Source: Pseudolabrys sp. | GTDB lineage: Bacteria > Pseudomonadota > Alphaproteobacteria > Rhizobiales > Xanthobacteraceae | Assembly: GCA_026125925.1 (NCBI GenBank) | Contig: JAHCKF010000151.1 | Span: forward strand, 1-7,784 | Length of the DNA stretch: 7,784 nucleotides | Direction of reading: 5' to 3' | Part shown: piece by piece, positions 1-7,109 of the stretch | Numbering within the stretch: position 1 is the stretch's first letter | Layout of the letters: each line of letters opens with the position of its first letter | The notes under the pieces: model-generated | Told to the model about the DNA's origin: nothing | Seen by the model: the letters and a program-made list of their open reading frames with translations, nothing else | The model's database searches: none | Made by a program: the position numbers and the translations under genes

Positions 1-44
1 ACGGCGACCAGGATCTGCAACCAGCGAGCGCGGAGGTAGCGCAT
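1..44 (-). CDS. N-terminal start of a leftward gene, truncated by window edge
   Basis: On the minus strand an ATG at 44-42 opens a frame that stays open to the window edge and reads MRYLRARWLQILVA. It is preceded by AAAGGA (56-51) with a 6-base spacer, which is a good Shine-Dalgarno match at the right distance. The start has basic residues followed by a hydrophobic run, which would fit a signal peptide or a membrane anchor, but only 14 codons are visible. The product cannot be named. The call rests on the ribosome binding site and the uninterrupted frame, so it is moderate at best. Confidence 0.45.
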   Translation of the reverse strand, partial: MRYLRARWLQILVA

Positions 45-445
45 GGCGGGTCCTTTCACAGCCTCGAGGGTACGTAGCGCTGATATCTCGGCCTTAGACA
101 CCGGTCGGTCGCAGAGCGTTGGCCGCGGGCGGTCTGAGGGTAAGAGAACTTGCAGACCGAGCGGGTGCGCGTCAAACGGGCCAGCCGAGGTTCTGGCTCA
201 GGTCCCCATTGTTGCGTCCCGGCGTTGCGGCAGATGCGGCCTTGGAGCGGACTGATGTGACACTTGAGGCGGGAGTGACTGCTGCGGATCAGCTCATTAC
301 GGTGAAGCTATTTGCAGACACGCGCAACAGCGATCCCGGATGGTGATGTGGAAAAGCGACATTGCGTGCCGGGCAGGAGAAAGCGGCAGCCCGTCGGATT
401 GCCGAGCTTGCCGCTTCTGGGTCGGAGTCTCAGGCCGGCTCCTGC
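45..445. other. About 400 bases with no supportable gene
   Basis: This stretch lies between two leftward genes. The open frames here are short and lack ribosome binding sites and recognisable protein families. One frame (119-346, TTG start) begins with residues vaguely like the helix-turn-helix start of MerR-type regulators (LRVRELADRAGA), but the likeness stops after about 12 residues. No tRNA, CRISPR or strong hairpin-plus-T-run was seen. It should hold the promoter of the gene at 1-44, but I could not pick out convincing -35/-10 boxes. Confidence 0.5.
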
Positions 446-685
446 TCAGGCCATGACCGGCTGTTCTTCTTCGACGGGTCGTTCGCGGAACTCGAAGTGC
501 GCTGCCTGGACCGTTTCGTAGTCGCGAGCCGTACGAATCCGGGTGATTCGTCGCCCGAAAATGTCCACGCGGCGAGTCGTCACGCCGGGGAAGATCGGCG
601 ACACCTCGTACCACATGTTGGCCGAAAGTCGCGGGTATCGCAGGGTGTGTTCGGATTTGAGGCGAGCCTGCATGTGAATGGCCAT
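446..685 (-). CDS. Small conserved-looking protein of unknown function, 79 aa
   Basis: The leftward ATG at 685-683 is preceded by GAGG (695-692) with a 6-base spacer, which decides this start over a second ATG four codons on. The frame ends at TGA (448-446). The protein is basic in the middle (a run around GRRITRIRTARDY) and acidic near the end (VEEEQP), with aromatic residues (WYEV, HFEF) spaced like a small beta-rich fold. No signal peptide, membrane segment or known motif is visible. Third codon positions are mostly G or C, as in the neighbouring real genes, which supports coding. The longer overlapping frames here (297-707 minus, 362-769 plus) have shadow-like, Arg/Ser/Pro-rich composition. 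I do not recognise the family. Confidence 0.55.
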   Translation of the reverse strand: MAIHMQARLKSEHTLRYPRLSANMWYEVSPIFPGVTTRRVDIFGRRITRIRTARDYETVQAAHFEFRERPVEEEQPVMA

Positions 686-884
686 CAGATACCTCGTTTG
701 CGTGCACTAGGAGACCCGGCTCGACGCAGGTCCGGTGCGAGCGGCTGTGTCGACGGGCCTAAGATCTGAAACTGGCGCCCTGTGCGCAAGATCACAAAAT
801 TTGATCGGTGTATTGAAATCGTACGTTCGGCCTAGTGTAGCGGTACAATATTTTGACGCTTGGCTCGAGGGTGACTTGCACACG

Positions 885-905
885 AATCCGGGACTGCCCG
901 GGATT
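885..905 (+). other. Small hairpin just upstream of the asnS promoter
   Basis: AATCCGGG (885-892) and CCCGGGATT (897-905) form an inverted repeat around the loop ACTG, with one bulged C. The hairpin touches the -35 box of the asnS promoter. It may be a protein-binding site or a remnant terminator. There is no T-run after it, and a role is only inferred. Confidence 0.3.
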
Positions 906-934
906 TGACCCCGGTGGCACGTCCCCGGTACAAT
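905..934 (+). promoter_or_regulatory. Sigma70-type promoter of asnS
   Basis: TTGACC (905-910) and TACAAT (929-934) are separated by 18 bases. Each box differs from the TTGACA/TATAAT consensus by one base. Transcription would begin near 940-942, leaving a very short leader of roughly 10-25 bases before asnS. Within the spacer, CCCCGGT occurs at 909-915 and again at 923-929, 14 bases apart, so the same face of the helix is not repeated exactly. A second isolated TACAAT at 844-849 has no convincing -35 partner. Confidence 0.65.
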
Positions 935-963
935 AGGCGGCCCTCGAACCTGTGATTATCGGC

Positions 964-2259
964 ATGGAGCACTCAGACATTAAGTCCCTTTCGGGCCGAG
1001 CCGGTCAACACGTTACGGTCGCCGGCTGGGTCGTAACGACCCGGACCAGCGGGAAGATTGCCTTCCTCGTGCTGCGCGATGGCTCGGGGTATCTCCAGTG
1101 CGTCCTGTCCAAGCGGGACCTTCCCGAGGCTGTCTGGGAAACCGCCATTGGGCTGACCCAGGAGACCTCGGTTCGGGTCCGTGGCGAGGTTCGGGCTGAC
1201 CCCCGCCAGGCGGGCGGTGTCGAACTGGCTGTGGCCGAGCTGGAGGTCCTGGGGGCGAGCCCGGACTACCCGATTTCGCCCAAGGAACACGGCACGGCCT
1301 TTCTGTTCGAGCACCGGCATCTCTGGCTTCGGAGCCGGAAGCAGGTGGCAATTGCCAAGGTTCGTCATCAGGTATTCCAGGCGCTGCACGACTTCTTCGA
1401 TGAACGTGGTTTCTACCATGTCAGCACCCCGATCCTGACCGGCAGTATCGGGGAAGAGGCGGGCAACCTCTTTGCTACCGAGTACTTCGATCTTGGTCAG
1501 GCCTACCTGGCCCAGACCGGTCAGCTCTACGTCGAAGCTGCCTGTGCTGCCCTCGGCAAGGTCTATTGCCTGGGCCCGACCTTTCGGGCGGAGAAATCGA
1601 AGACGCGCCGGCATCTGACCGAGTTCTGGATGGTCGAGCCCGAAGTGGCCTTTGCCGACTCGGACGACAATATGCAGCTGCAGGAAGATCTCGTCAGCTA
1701 TCTCGTGGCTCGCGCGCTCGACCGCTGCAAGGATGAGCTCGACGAACTCGAGCGCGACCGGGCGCCGCTCGAACGAACAGTGGGGCCGTTTCCCCGGATC
1801 AGCTATAGCGACGCGGTAACACGTCTGAATCAGCTCGGTTCCGACATCAAGTGGGGAGATGACCTGGGTGGCGACGACGAGACGCTGCTGGCGAAGGAGT
1901 ACGACCGGCCGATCTTCGTCAAGAACTATCCGAAGGAGGTCAAAGCCTTCTACATGAAGGAGAACCCTGAGGATCCGCGGACCGTGCTCAACAACGACTG
2001 CCTTGCTCCGGAGGGCTACGGCGAGATCATTGGCGGTTCACAGCGGGAGGACGATCACGACCGACTGCTGGCGCGGATCATCGGTCAGGGGCTCGACCCC
2101 AAGGCGTATGCCTGGTACCTCGATCTGCGGAAGTACGGCACCTTCGTGCACTCGGGCTTCGGACTCGGGGTGGAGCGGACGGTCGCCTGGATTACCGGGA
2201 TACCGCACATTCGGGAAACCATCGCGTTTCCGCGGCAGATCCATCGCCTCTATCCCTGA
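964..2259 (+). CDS. asnS: Asparagine--tRNA ligase (AsnRS, class IIb)
   Basis: The enzyme charges tRNA-Asn with asparagine in the cytoplasm using ATP. The 431-residue product has an N-terminal OB-fold anticodon-binding domain (about residues 15-100, with VAGWVVTTRTSG) followed by the class II catalytic core. Motif 1 lies around 144-158 (FFDERGFYHVSTPIL). Motif 2 is around 207-227 (FRAEKSKTRRHLTEF, with the ATP-contacting Arg). Motif 3 is around 398-409 (GFGLGVERTVAW). The ending HIRETIAFPR is typical of AsnRS rather than AspRS. The length is close to compact bacterial AsnRS of about 430-440 residues. A GTG at 952 in the same frame would add four residues (MIIG). ATG 964 is preferred by codon type, but neither start has a clear Shine-Dalgarno, in keeping with the short leader from the promoter at 905-934. 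Arginine codons favour CGG: about 9 of the first 16. Confidence 0.95.
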   Translation: MEHSDIKSLSGRAGQHVTVAGWVVTTRTSGKIAFLVLRDGSGYLQCVLSKRDLPEAVWETAIGLTQETSVRVRGEVRADPRQAGGVELAVAELEVLGASPDYPISPKEHGTAFLFEHRHLWLRSRKQVAIAKVRHQVFQALHDFFDERGFYHVSTPILTGSIGEEAGNLFATEYFDLGQAYLAQTGQLYVEAACAALGKVYCLGPTFRAEKSKTRRHLTEFWMVEPEVAFADSDDNMQLQEDLVSYLVARALDRCKDELDELERDRAPLERTVGPFPRISYSDAVTRLNQLGSDIKWGDDLGGDDETLLAKEYDRPIFVKNYPKEVKAFYMKENPEDPRTVLNNDCLAPEGYGEIIGGSQREDDHDRLLARIIGQGLDPKAYAWYLDLRKYGTFVHSGFGLGVERTVAWITGIPHIRETIAFPRQIHRLYP

Positions 2260-2287
2260 GGTGACGGGCGCCCGCGCCAGAGCGGCT

Positions 2288-2641
2288 TCAGCGCCCTGTC
2301 GTGGTGATCAACAAGGCGACGCCGCCAGGGCAGAGTCGGTAGCGTCGTTCGGCGTCGGCTCCCCGAGCGTATTCGATCAGATCGATGCGCTCGACCGGCA
2401 GCGCGGCAAGCGCCTCGGGCTCGGGGCCGTCCAGGCTGTACGTTTCGGGAAACTCCTCGGCTCCGCGCCGGGCTGACAGCCCCGCCGCGACTTCACGACC
2501 ATCGATAAAGACGCTCGCGATCCGATGCCCGGACGTTGTGTCGGCAGCCGGGCATCGGATGGTGGTCGGAGCCCCACCTGGTGCGGCGGCTGCGCATCCC
2601 ATGCCGGCGCCGAGTGCCACGATCAGCCAGCTCCGGCTCAC
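2288..2641 (-). CDS. Small exported protein with TonB-receptor plug-like C-terminus
   Basis: This 117-residue protein starts with GTG (2641-2639), overlapping the mazG stop by 4 bases (GTGA), so it is probably translated by coupling to mazG. Residues 1-20 form a signal peptide (SRSWLIVALGAGMGCAAAA). The Cys at 16 might be a lipidation site, but the preceding residues lack the usual Leu at -3. Residues 41-51 (IASVFIDGREV) and 82-115 (PVERIDLIEYARGADAERR, then PGGVALLITT) follow the layout of the plug domain of SusC/TonB-type receptors: 'IDG' then 'I..IEVLKG..A..YG..A.GV.LITT'. Cys 30 and 104 could pair in the periplasm. No barrel is attached, so it cannot be a receptor by itself. The plug likeness is my pattern match, not a search result. 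It converges on asnS, with 28 bases between the two stops. Confidence 0.75.
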   Translation of the reverse strand: MSRSWLIVALGAGMGCAAAAPGGAPTTIRCPAADTTSGHRIASVFIDGREVAAGLSARRGAEEFPETYSLDGPEPEALAALPVERIDLIEYARGADAERRYRLCPGGVALLITTTGR

Positions 2642-3393
2642 GAGCGTTCCTCGGCCTTCGCTTCGTTCCAGAACTCATCGAGGCGGTCCAGTCCCGCCGT
2701 TGCCAGATCGACCCCGCGATCGATTGCCCGCTGTTCGACACCCCGAAACCGCTCCCGAAACCGCGCGTTGGCCTGTTCCAGCGCGGCGCTCGGCTGAATG
2801 CCCACCTTGCGGGCCACGTTGACGACCGAGAAGAGCAGGTCGCCGATTTCGTGCTCGAGTGCCTCGCGCTGTCCGGCGGCCAGGGCGGCTTCGACCTCGG
2901 CCAGCTCTTCGCGGACCTTGGCAATCGGTCCCGTCGCGTCCGGCCAGTCGAACCCGACCGCGGCCGCCCGCTCACCCATCCGCATTGCCAGGAGGAGCGG
3001 CGGCAGGGACGGAGGCAGGCCGTCGAGGGTACCCCGGGGCGTGGTCCGTTCTCGGCGCTTGAGCGATTCCCACGACTGCTTGGGGCCCAGGTCGAACAGA
3101 TGGGGGTGACGCCGCTTCATCTTGGCTTCGAGGTCGGCGGCAATCTCATCCGGGGTGAATTCCCCGCGTTCCGCACCAAGCACCAGCTGCCAGGCCGCGT
3201 GGAGCAGGAAGTCGCTCATCTCGTCACGGATGGCCGCGGTATCGCCGGCTCCGATGGCGTGATCCAGTTCGTGAACTTCTTCGATCAGATAGGGCCGCAG
3301 GGTCTCGCGGGTCTGGACCCGGTCCCAGGGGCACCGTTCCCGCAGATCCGCCACCATGGCCATGGCACGTTCGAGCGCCGATTTTTCTTGCAT
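2638..3393 (-). CDS. mazG: MazG-type nucleoside triphosphate pyrophosphohydrolase
   Basis: MazG-type enzymes cleave NTPs/dNTPs to NMP and pyrophosphate, clearing non-canonical nucleotides and, in E. coli, limiting (p)ppGpp-linked death. The 251-residue product has the usual two tandem all-alpha domains. The first carries CPWDRVQT (21-28), the metal-binding EEVHE (38-42) and E58/D61 (DEMSD). The second carries EELAE (162-166) and E182/D185 (HEIGD). The C-terminal RFRERFRGVE and LDRLDEFWNEAK are family hallmarks. Length is near the ~260 typical of full MazG. The first-domain ExxD is DEMSD where EELGD is usual; the metal ligands are kept. ATG 3393 is set by GGAGG (3402-3398). A TACAAT on the minus strand (3418-3413) could be a -10 box, but the -35 partner is poor. 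It is the first gene of a two-gene leftward unit and diverges from alr. Confidence 0.93.
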   Translation of the reverse strand: MQEKSALERAMAMVADLRERCPWDRVQTRETLRPYLIEEVHELDHAIGAGDTAAIRDEMSDFLLHAAWQLVLGAERGEFTPDEIAADLEAKMKRRHPHLFDLGPKQSWESLKRRERTTPRGTLDGLPPSLPPLLLAMRMGERAAAVGFDWPDATGPIAKVREELAEVEAALAAGQREALEHEIGDLLFSVVNVARKVGIQPSAALEQANARFRERFRGVEQRAIDRGVDLATAGLDRLDEFWNEAKAEERS

Positions 3394-3492
3394 TCCGCCT
3401 CCGCGTGACCTTATTGTACTCCGTCACCTCCTCGTGCTGCAGTGGCCGGTGTGCCGGCGGCATCCGTTCCGTCCTCTTCCACCCCAGCGTGC

Positions 3493-4593
3493 ATGTCCGC
3501 CTCCGGTCCTTGGCTCGATGTCGATCTCGGGGCGTTGCTTCGTAACGCCCGCAGCTACGCCAAGACCATTGGCGTTCCGATCCTGCCCATGGTCAAGGCC
3601 AACGCCTACGGCCTCGGCATCGAGCAGGCGATCCCCGCGCTGGCCAAGGCCGGCTGCAAGACCTTCTTCGTCGCCGATCTCAGCGAGGCGCGGCGCGTCC
3701 GCGCCGTGGCGCCGGACGCGGCAATCTATGTGCTGAGCGGCGTCATGCCGAACACCGGTCCCGCCTTCGCCGAGATCAAGGCGAAGCCGGTCATCAACTC
3801 GACCGTCGAGTTGGCCGAGTGGGATGCCTTCGTCGCCGGCTCGGGCTGGCACGGCGGCGCCGCGCTTCATGTCGATACCGGGATGAACCGGCTGGGCGTG
3901 TCGATCAACGACGCGGCGGCGTTGGCGCCGCGCATCCGCGCCGAGAACCACGGCATTCATCTCCTGATGAGCCATTTCGCGTGCGCCGACGAGCCGGAGC
4001 ATCCACTCAACGACAAGCAGATCAAACTGTTTCGTGAAGTGCGGCTGCTGTATCGCGGCATTCCCTCGTCGCTGGCGAATTCGTCCGGCATCTTTCTGAG
4101 CGACACCGCGCATTGCGACGTGGTGCGGCCGGGCGTGGCGCTCTACGGCGTCAATCCGACGCCGGGCAAGCCGAACCCGATGCAGCCGGTGATCGGCCTT
4201 CAGGTACGCGTGGTGCAGGTCCGCAACGTCAAGCGCGGCGAGACCGTCGGCTACAGCGGCACCTGGACGGCGCGGCGCGCGACGCGCATCGCCGTGGTCG
4301 CGGCCGGCTACGCCGATGGCTTCCTGCGCGCCGGGAGCGCCACCGACGAGACGCCGGGCGGCGCCGCCATCGTCGCCGGCAAGCGCTGTCCGATCGCCGG
4401 CCGCGTTTCGATGGACCTGACTGCCCTCGACGTTTCCGAACTCGCCGAAGGCGCCGTGCGCCGCGGCGACATGGTCACGCTGATCGGCGACGACCTCACC
4501 CTCGACGACGTCGCCCGCGGCGCCTCGACCATCGGCTACGAGGTGCTCACCAGCCTCGGGCGGCGGTACCACCGGGTGTATCGGCGGGATTGA
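3493..4593 (+). CDS. alr: Alanine racemase, apparently a join of two different genes
   Basis: Alanine racemase is a PLP enzyme that interconverts L- and D-alanine for peptidoglycan. From ATG 3493 the product has 366 residues, and the PLP lysine is K35 in VKANAYGLG, close to K34 of E. coli Alr. A GTG at 3442 would add 17 Ser/Pro/Ala-rich residues. No start has a clear Shine-Dalgarno. The catalytic Tyr of the second domain is Y254 (ETVGYSGTW), followed by AAGYADGF and RVSMDLTALDV, the substrate/PLP-site signatures. Residues 1-42 (GPWLDVDLGALLRNA, VPILPMVK) resemble non-proteobacterial Alr. From about residue 43 on (AKAGCKTFFVADLSEARRV, IYVLSGV) the protein is rhizobial. Hyphomicrobiales usually have dnaB just before alr; here it is mazG. 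The gene followed is radA, as in rhizobia. The fold reads complete, but it may not exist as one gene in any cell. Confidence 0.85.
   Translation: MSASGPWLDVDLGALLRNARSYAKTIGVPILPMVKANAYGLGIEQAIPALAKAGCKTFFVADLSEARRVRAVAPDAAIYVLSGVMPNTGPAFAEIKAKPVINSTVELAEWDAFVAGSGWHGGAALHVDTGMNRLGVSINDAAALAPRIRAENHGIHLLMSHFACADEPEHPLNDKQIKLFREVRLLYRGIPSSLANSSGIFLSDTAHCDVVRPGVALYGVNPTPGKPNPMQPVIGLQVRVVQVRNVKRGETVGYSGTWTARRATRIAVVAAGYADGFLRAGSATDETPGGAAIVAGKRCPIAGRVSMDLTALDVSELAEGAVRRGDMVTLIGDDLTLDDVARGASTIGYEVLTSLGRRYHRVYRRD
3583..3625. other. Probable junction between two genomes inside alr
   Basis: The sequence coding the conserved PLP-lysine motif VKANAYGLG (3592-3618) separates two dissimilar halves. To the left are alr residues, mazG and asnS of a Gemmatimonadota-like kind with CGG-rich arginine codons. 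To the right are rhizobial alr, the rhizobial palindrome, the alphaproteobacterial SOS box and radA-cvpA-purF with CGC-rich arginine codons. A join at a conserved word keeps the frame automatically. This is an inference from family recognition. The exact breakpoint cannot be fixed by eye. Confidence 0.6.
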
Positions 4594-4620
4594 GCGGCAC
4601 CCGAAAAGGGTCCGCGCACT

Positions 4621-4709
4621 CGTCATGGCCGGGCTTGTCCCGGCCATCCACGTCTATCTTCCTGAGACCGATCAAGACGTGGATGCCCGGCACAAGGCCG
4701 GGCATGACG
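4621..4709. repeat. Rhizobial palindromic repeat with two nested hairpins
   Basis: Two 35-base arms (4621-4655 and 4675-4709) are inverted copies matching at 31 of 35 positions around a 19-base loop. Each arm is also a perfect 9-bp hairpin by itself: 4625-4633 with 4639-4647 (loop CTTGT) and 4683-4691 with 4697-4705 (loop ACAAG). The sequence type, which translates as MAGLVPAIHV or MPGLVPGIHV, is very common between genes in Bradyrhizobium, Rhodopseudomonas and relatives. It lies 27 bases after the alr stop and may end or stabilise the alr transcript, although no T-run follows. Confidence 0.85.
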
Positions 4710-4720
4710 GCGATTGCATT

Positions 4721-4754
4721 GGCCGCTTTCGCGGCTCGCACCTCAGGGTGACGG
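4721..4754. repeat. Second rhizobial intergenic repeat fragment with hairpin
   Basis: GCCGC (4722-4726) and GCGGC (4731-4735) form a hairpin with loop TTTC. The stretch after it (CTCGCACCTCAGGGTGACGG) is, read on the minus strand, the start of another intergenic repeat familiar from Bradyrhizobium-type genomes (translating as HPEVRAAK). It directly abuts the larger palindrome and often accompanies it in such genomes, so the two may be one composite unit. The family assignment is from memory. Confidence 0.5.
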
Positions 4755-4774
4755 CACAAGATTTCGGCAATAAT

Positions 4775-4789
4775 GTTCTTGTAATGTTC
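4775..4789 (+). promoter_or_regulatory. LexA (SOS) box of alphaproteobacterial type upstream of radA
   Basis: GTTCTTGTAATGTTC matches exactly the GTTC-N7-GTTC operator known for LexA in Alphaproteobacteria. It ends 48 bases before the radA start codon, inside the only AT-rich part of the alr-radA gap, where the radA promoter must lie. Binding of LexA there would repress radA until DNA damage. The motif match is seen directly; the regulation is inferred. Confidence 0.7.
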
Positions 4790-4837
4790 TCATGGTCGAC
4801 GTACCGTCGGCCTGAGCATTCGGGGACGATTCCAGCT

Positions 4838-6240
<1,403 letters not shown>

Positions 6241-6244
<4 letters not shown>

Positions 6245-6268
6245 CGGCGCGGGATCGCCCCGCTATAG
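6241..6268 (+). promoter_or_regulatory. Candidate promoter for cvpA-purF
   Basis: GTGACG (6241-6246) and CTATAG (6263-6268), 16 bases apart, resemble the alphaproteobacterial housekeeping pattern (TTGACG / CTATAT-like). The -35 overlaps the radA stop codon. The 235-base gap after radA and the length of the leader before cvpA make an own promoter plausible, but the match is short. Confidence 0.35.
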
Positions 6269-6365
6269 AGGGCGCGCTTGCCGCCTCCGGGGTCGATCGG
6301 GGCTCGTGGCTGTGGGCAAAAACGGGCCTGACTTAAAGCACTTGAGGCCGATATTGACGCCCTGC

Positions 6366-6391
6366 CCGTAAGCCGCCAAGACGGCTTGCGG
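6366..6391 (+). other. 10-bp hairpin in the cvpA leader
   Basis: CCGTAAGCCG (6366-6375) pairs with CGGCTTGCGG (6382-6391) around the loop CCAAGA. The stem is 10 bp with one T-G wobble. It lies 88 bases before the cvpA start and has no T-run after it, so an intrinsic terminator is unlikely. An mRNA-processing or attenuator-like element in the leader, or a remnant repeat, are possible readings. Confidence 0.4.
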
Positions 6392-6479
6392 AAACCAGGG
6401 CTTTGGATTCGCCGTGCCGGCCGCTTCGGGCCAGGTGCCGCGCCGATGCCGTTTCGCGGAGCGCTTGGAAAAGCCTGGC

Positions 6480-7109
6480 ATGCCCGTCACCCTGCTCGAC
6501 ATCCTCCTCCTCGTCGTGATGCTGATCTCCGGGCTGCTGGCCATGATCCGCGGCTTCATGCGCGAGATCCTGTCGATCGGCGCCTGGATCGTGGCCGCGC
6601 TGGTGACGCTCTATACCTTCGCCAAGGCCCTGCCGATCGTTCAAGGCTACATCTCAAGCACCACCATCGCCACCGCCGTCACCGTCGCCGCCATCTTCAT
6701 CATCACGCTTCTGGTCGTCTCGATCATAACGGTCCGGATTTCGGACATGGTGCTTGACAGCCGGGTGGGGGCGCTCGATCGAACACTAGGCTTCTTGTTC
6801 GGGCTCGGCCGGGGCCTGCTGATTGTGGTGGTCGCCTATCTGTTTTTCGACTGGCTGGTGCCGGATCGCAGCCAACCCGCCTGGATCAGCGGCGCCAAGT
6901 CGAAAGTCGTGCTCAAGAGTACGGGGGATTGGCTCAAGGGCATGTTGCCGGACGACCCCGAAAGCACCATCTTACAGAAGTTGAAGAAGCCGAAGCCGGC
7001 CGATCAGGATGCGCCGCCGGATAGTGCGCCCGGTCAACGGTCGGAGTTGAGCGTGCCCGTGCGTGTGGCTGCGGTTCCGCAGCACGACCCGAAATTGGGA
7101 ACCCGCTGA
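6480..7109 (+). CDS. cvpA: CvpA family inner-membrane protein
   Basis: CvpA is an inner-membrane protein, named for its need in colicin V production in E. coli and later tied to envelope stress tolerance; its biochemical role is not settled. The 209-residue product has four hydrophobic segments at about 3-22, 30-50, 64-86 and 101-124. The family features DILLLVVMLISGLLAMIRGF and EILSIGAWIVA lie near the start, and VGALDRTLGFLFGLGRGLL before the fourth segment. The tail (about 130-209) is polar, Pro/Lys/Asp-rich and probably disordered in the cytoplasm. ATG 6480 is chosen because family homology starts there. A GTG at 6414 would add 22 Arg-rich residues in front of the first membrane segment. 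The Shine-Dalgarno is weak (TTGGAAAAG). Its stop shares one base with the purF start. Confidence 0.93.
   Translation: MPVTLLDILLLVVMLISGLLAMIRGFMREILSIGAWIVAALVTLYTFAKALPIVQGYISSTTIATAVTVAAIFIITLLVVSIITVRISDMVLDSRVGALDRTLGFLFGLGRGLLIVVVAYLFFDWLVPDRSQPAWISGAKSKVVLKSTGDWLKGMLPDDPESTILQKLKKPKPADQDAPPDSAPGQRSELSVPVRVAAVPQHDPKLGTR

Noticed and set aside
119..346. Rightward 75-residue frame starting at TTG with a MerR-like start (LRVRELADRAGA)
   Set aside because: The likeness is limited to about 12 residues, there is no ribosome binding site, and the rest of the frame resembles no DNA-binding protein.
297..769. Longer open frames on both strands over the 79-residue ORF (297-707 minus, 362-769 plus)
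   Set aside because: Arg/Ser/Pro/Gly-rich shadow composition and no start signals; the 446-685 frame has a better start and codon pattern.
885..930. Possible tRNA because of GAATCC/GGGATT/GACCCC words
   Set aside because: No acceptor stem, anticodon arm or T-loop (GTTCGAATC) can be assembled; the region is better explained as promoter plus small hairpin.
2263..2300. Inverted repeat GGGCGC (2266-2271) / GCGCCC (2291-2296) between the convergent asnS and plug-like gene, as a bidirectional terminator
   Set aside because: Six-base GC stem, 19-base loop and no T-run on either side; such matches are expected by chance at this GC content.
2536..3408. Rightward 290-residue frame opposite mazG
   Set aside because: Antisense shadow of mazG, which has clear motifs, a ribosome binding site and a family-typical length.
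3424..4647. Leftward 407-residue frame opposite alr
   Set aside because: Antisense shadow produced by GC-rich third positions; Arg/Ala/Gly/His-rich and without motifs. Its start lies in the repeat.
4625..4837. 71-residue N-terminal extension of radA starting MAGLVPAIHV
   Set aside because: It is a translation of the palindromic repeat and of the LexA box region; RadA homology and its zinc finger start at 4838.
6414..6479. Upstream GTG start for cvpA adding 22 residues
   Set aside because: The extension is Arg-rich, lacks a better ribosome binding site, and puts extra residues before the family's normal N-terminal membrane segment.
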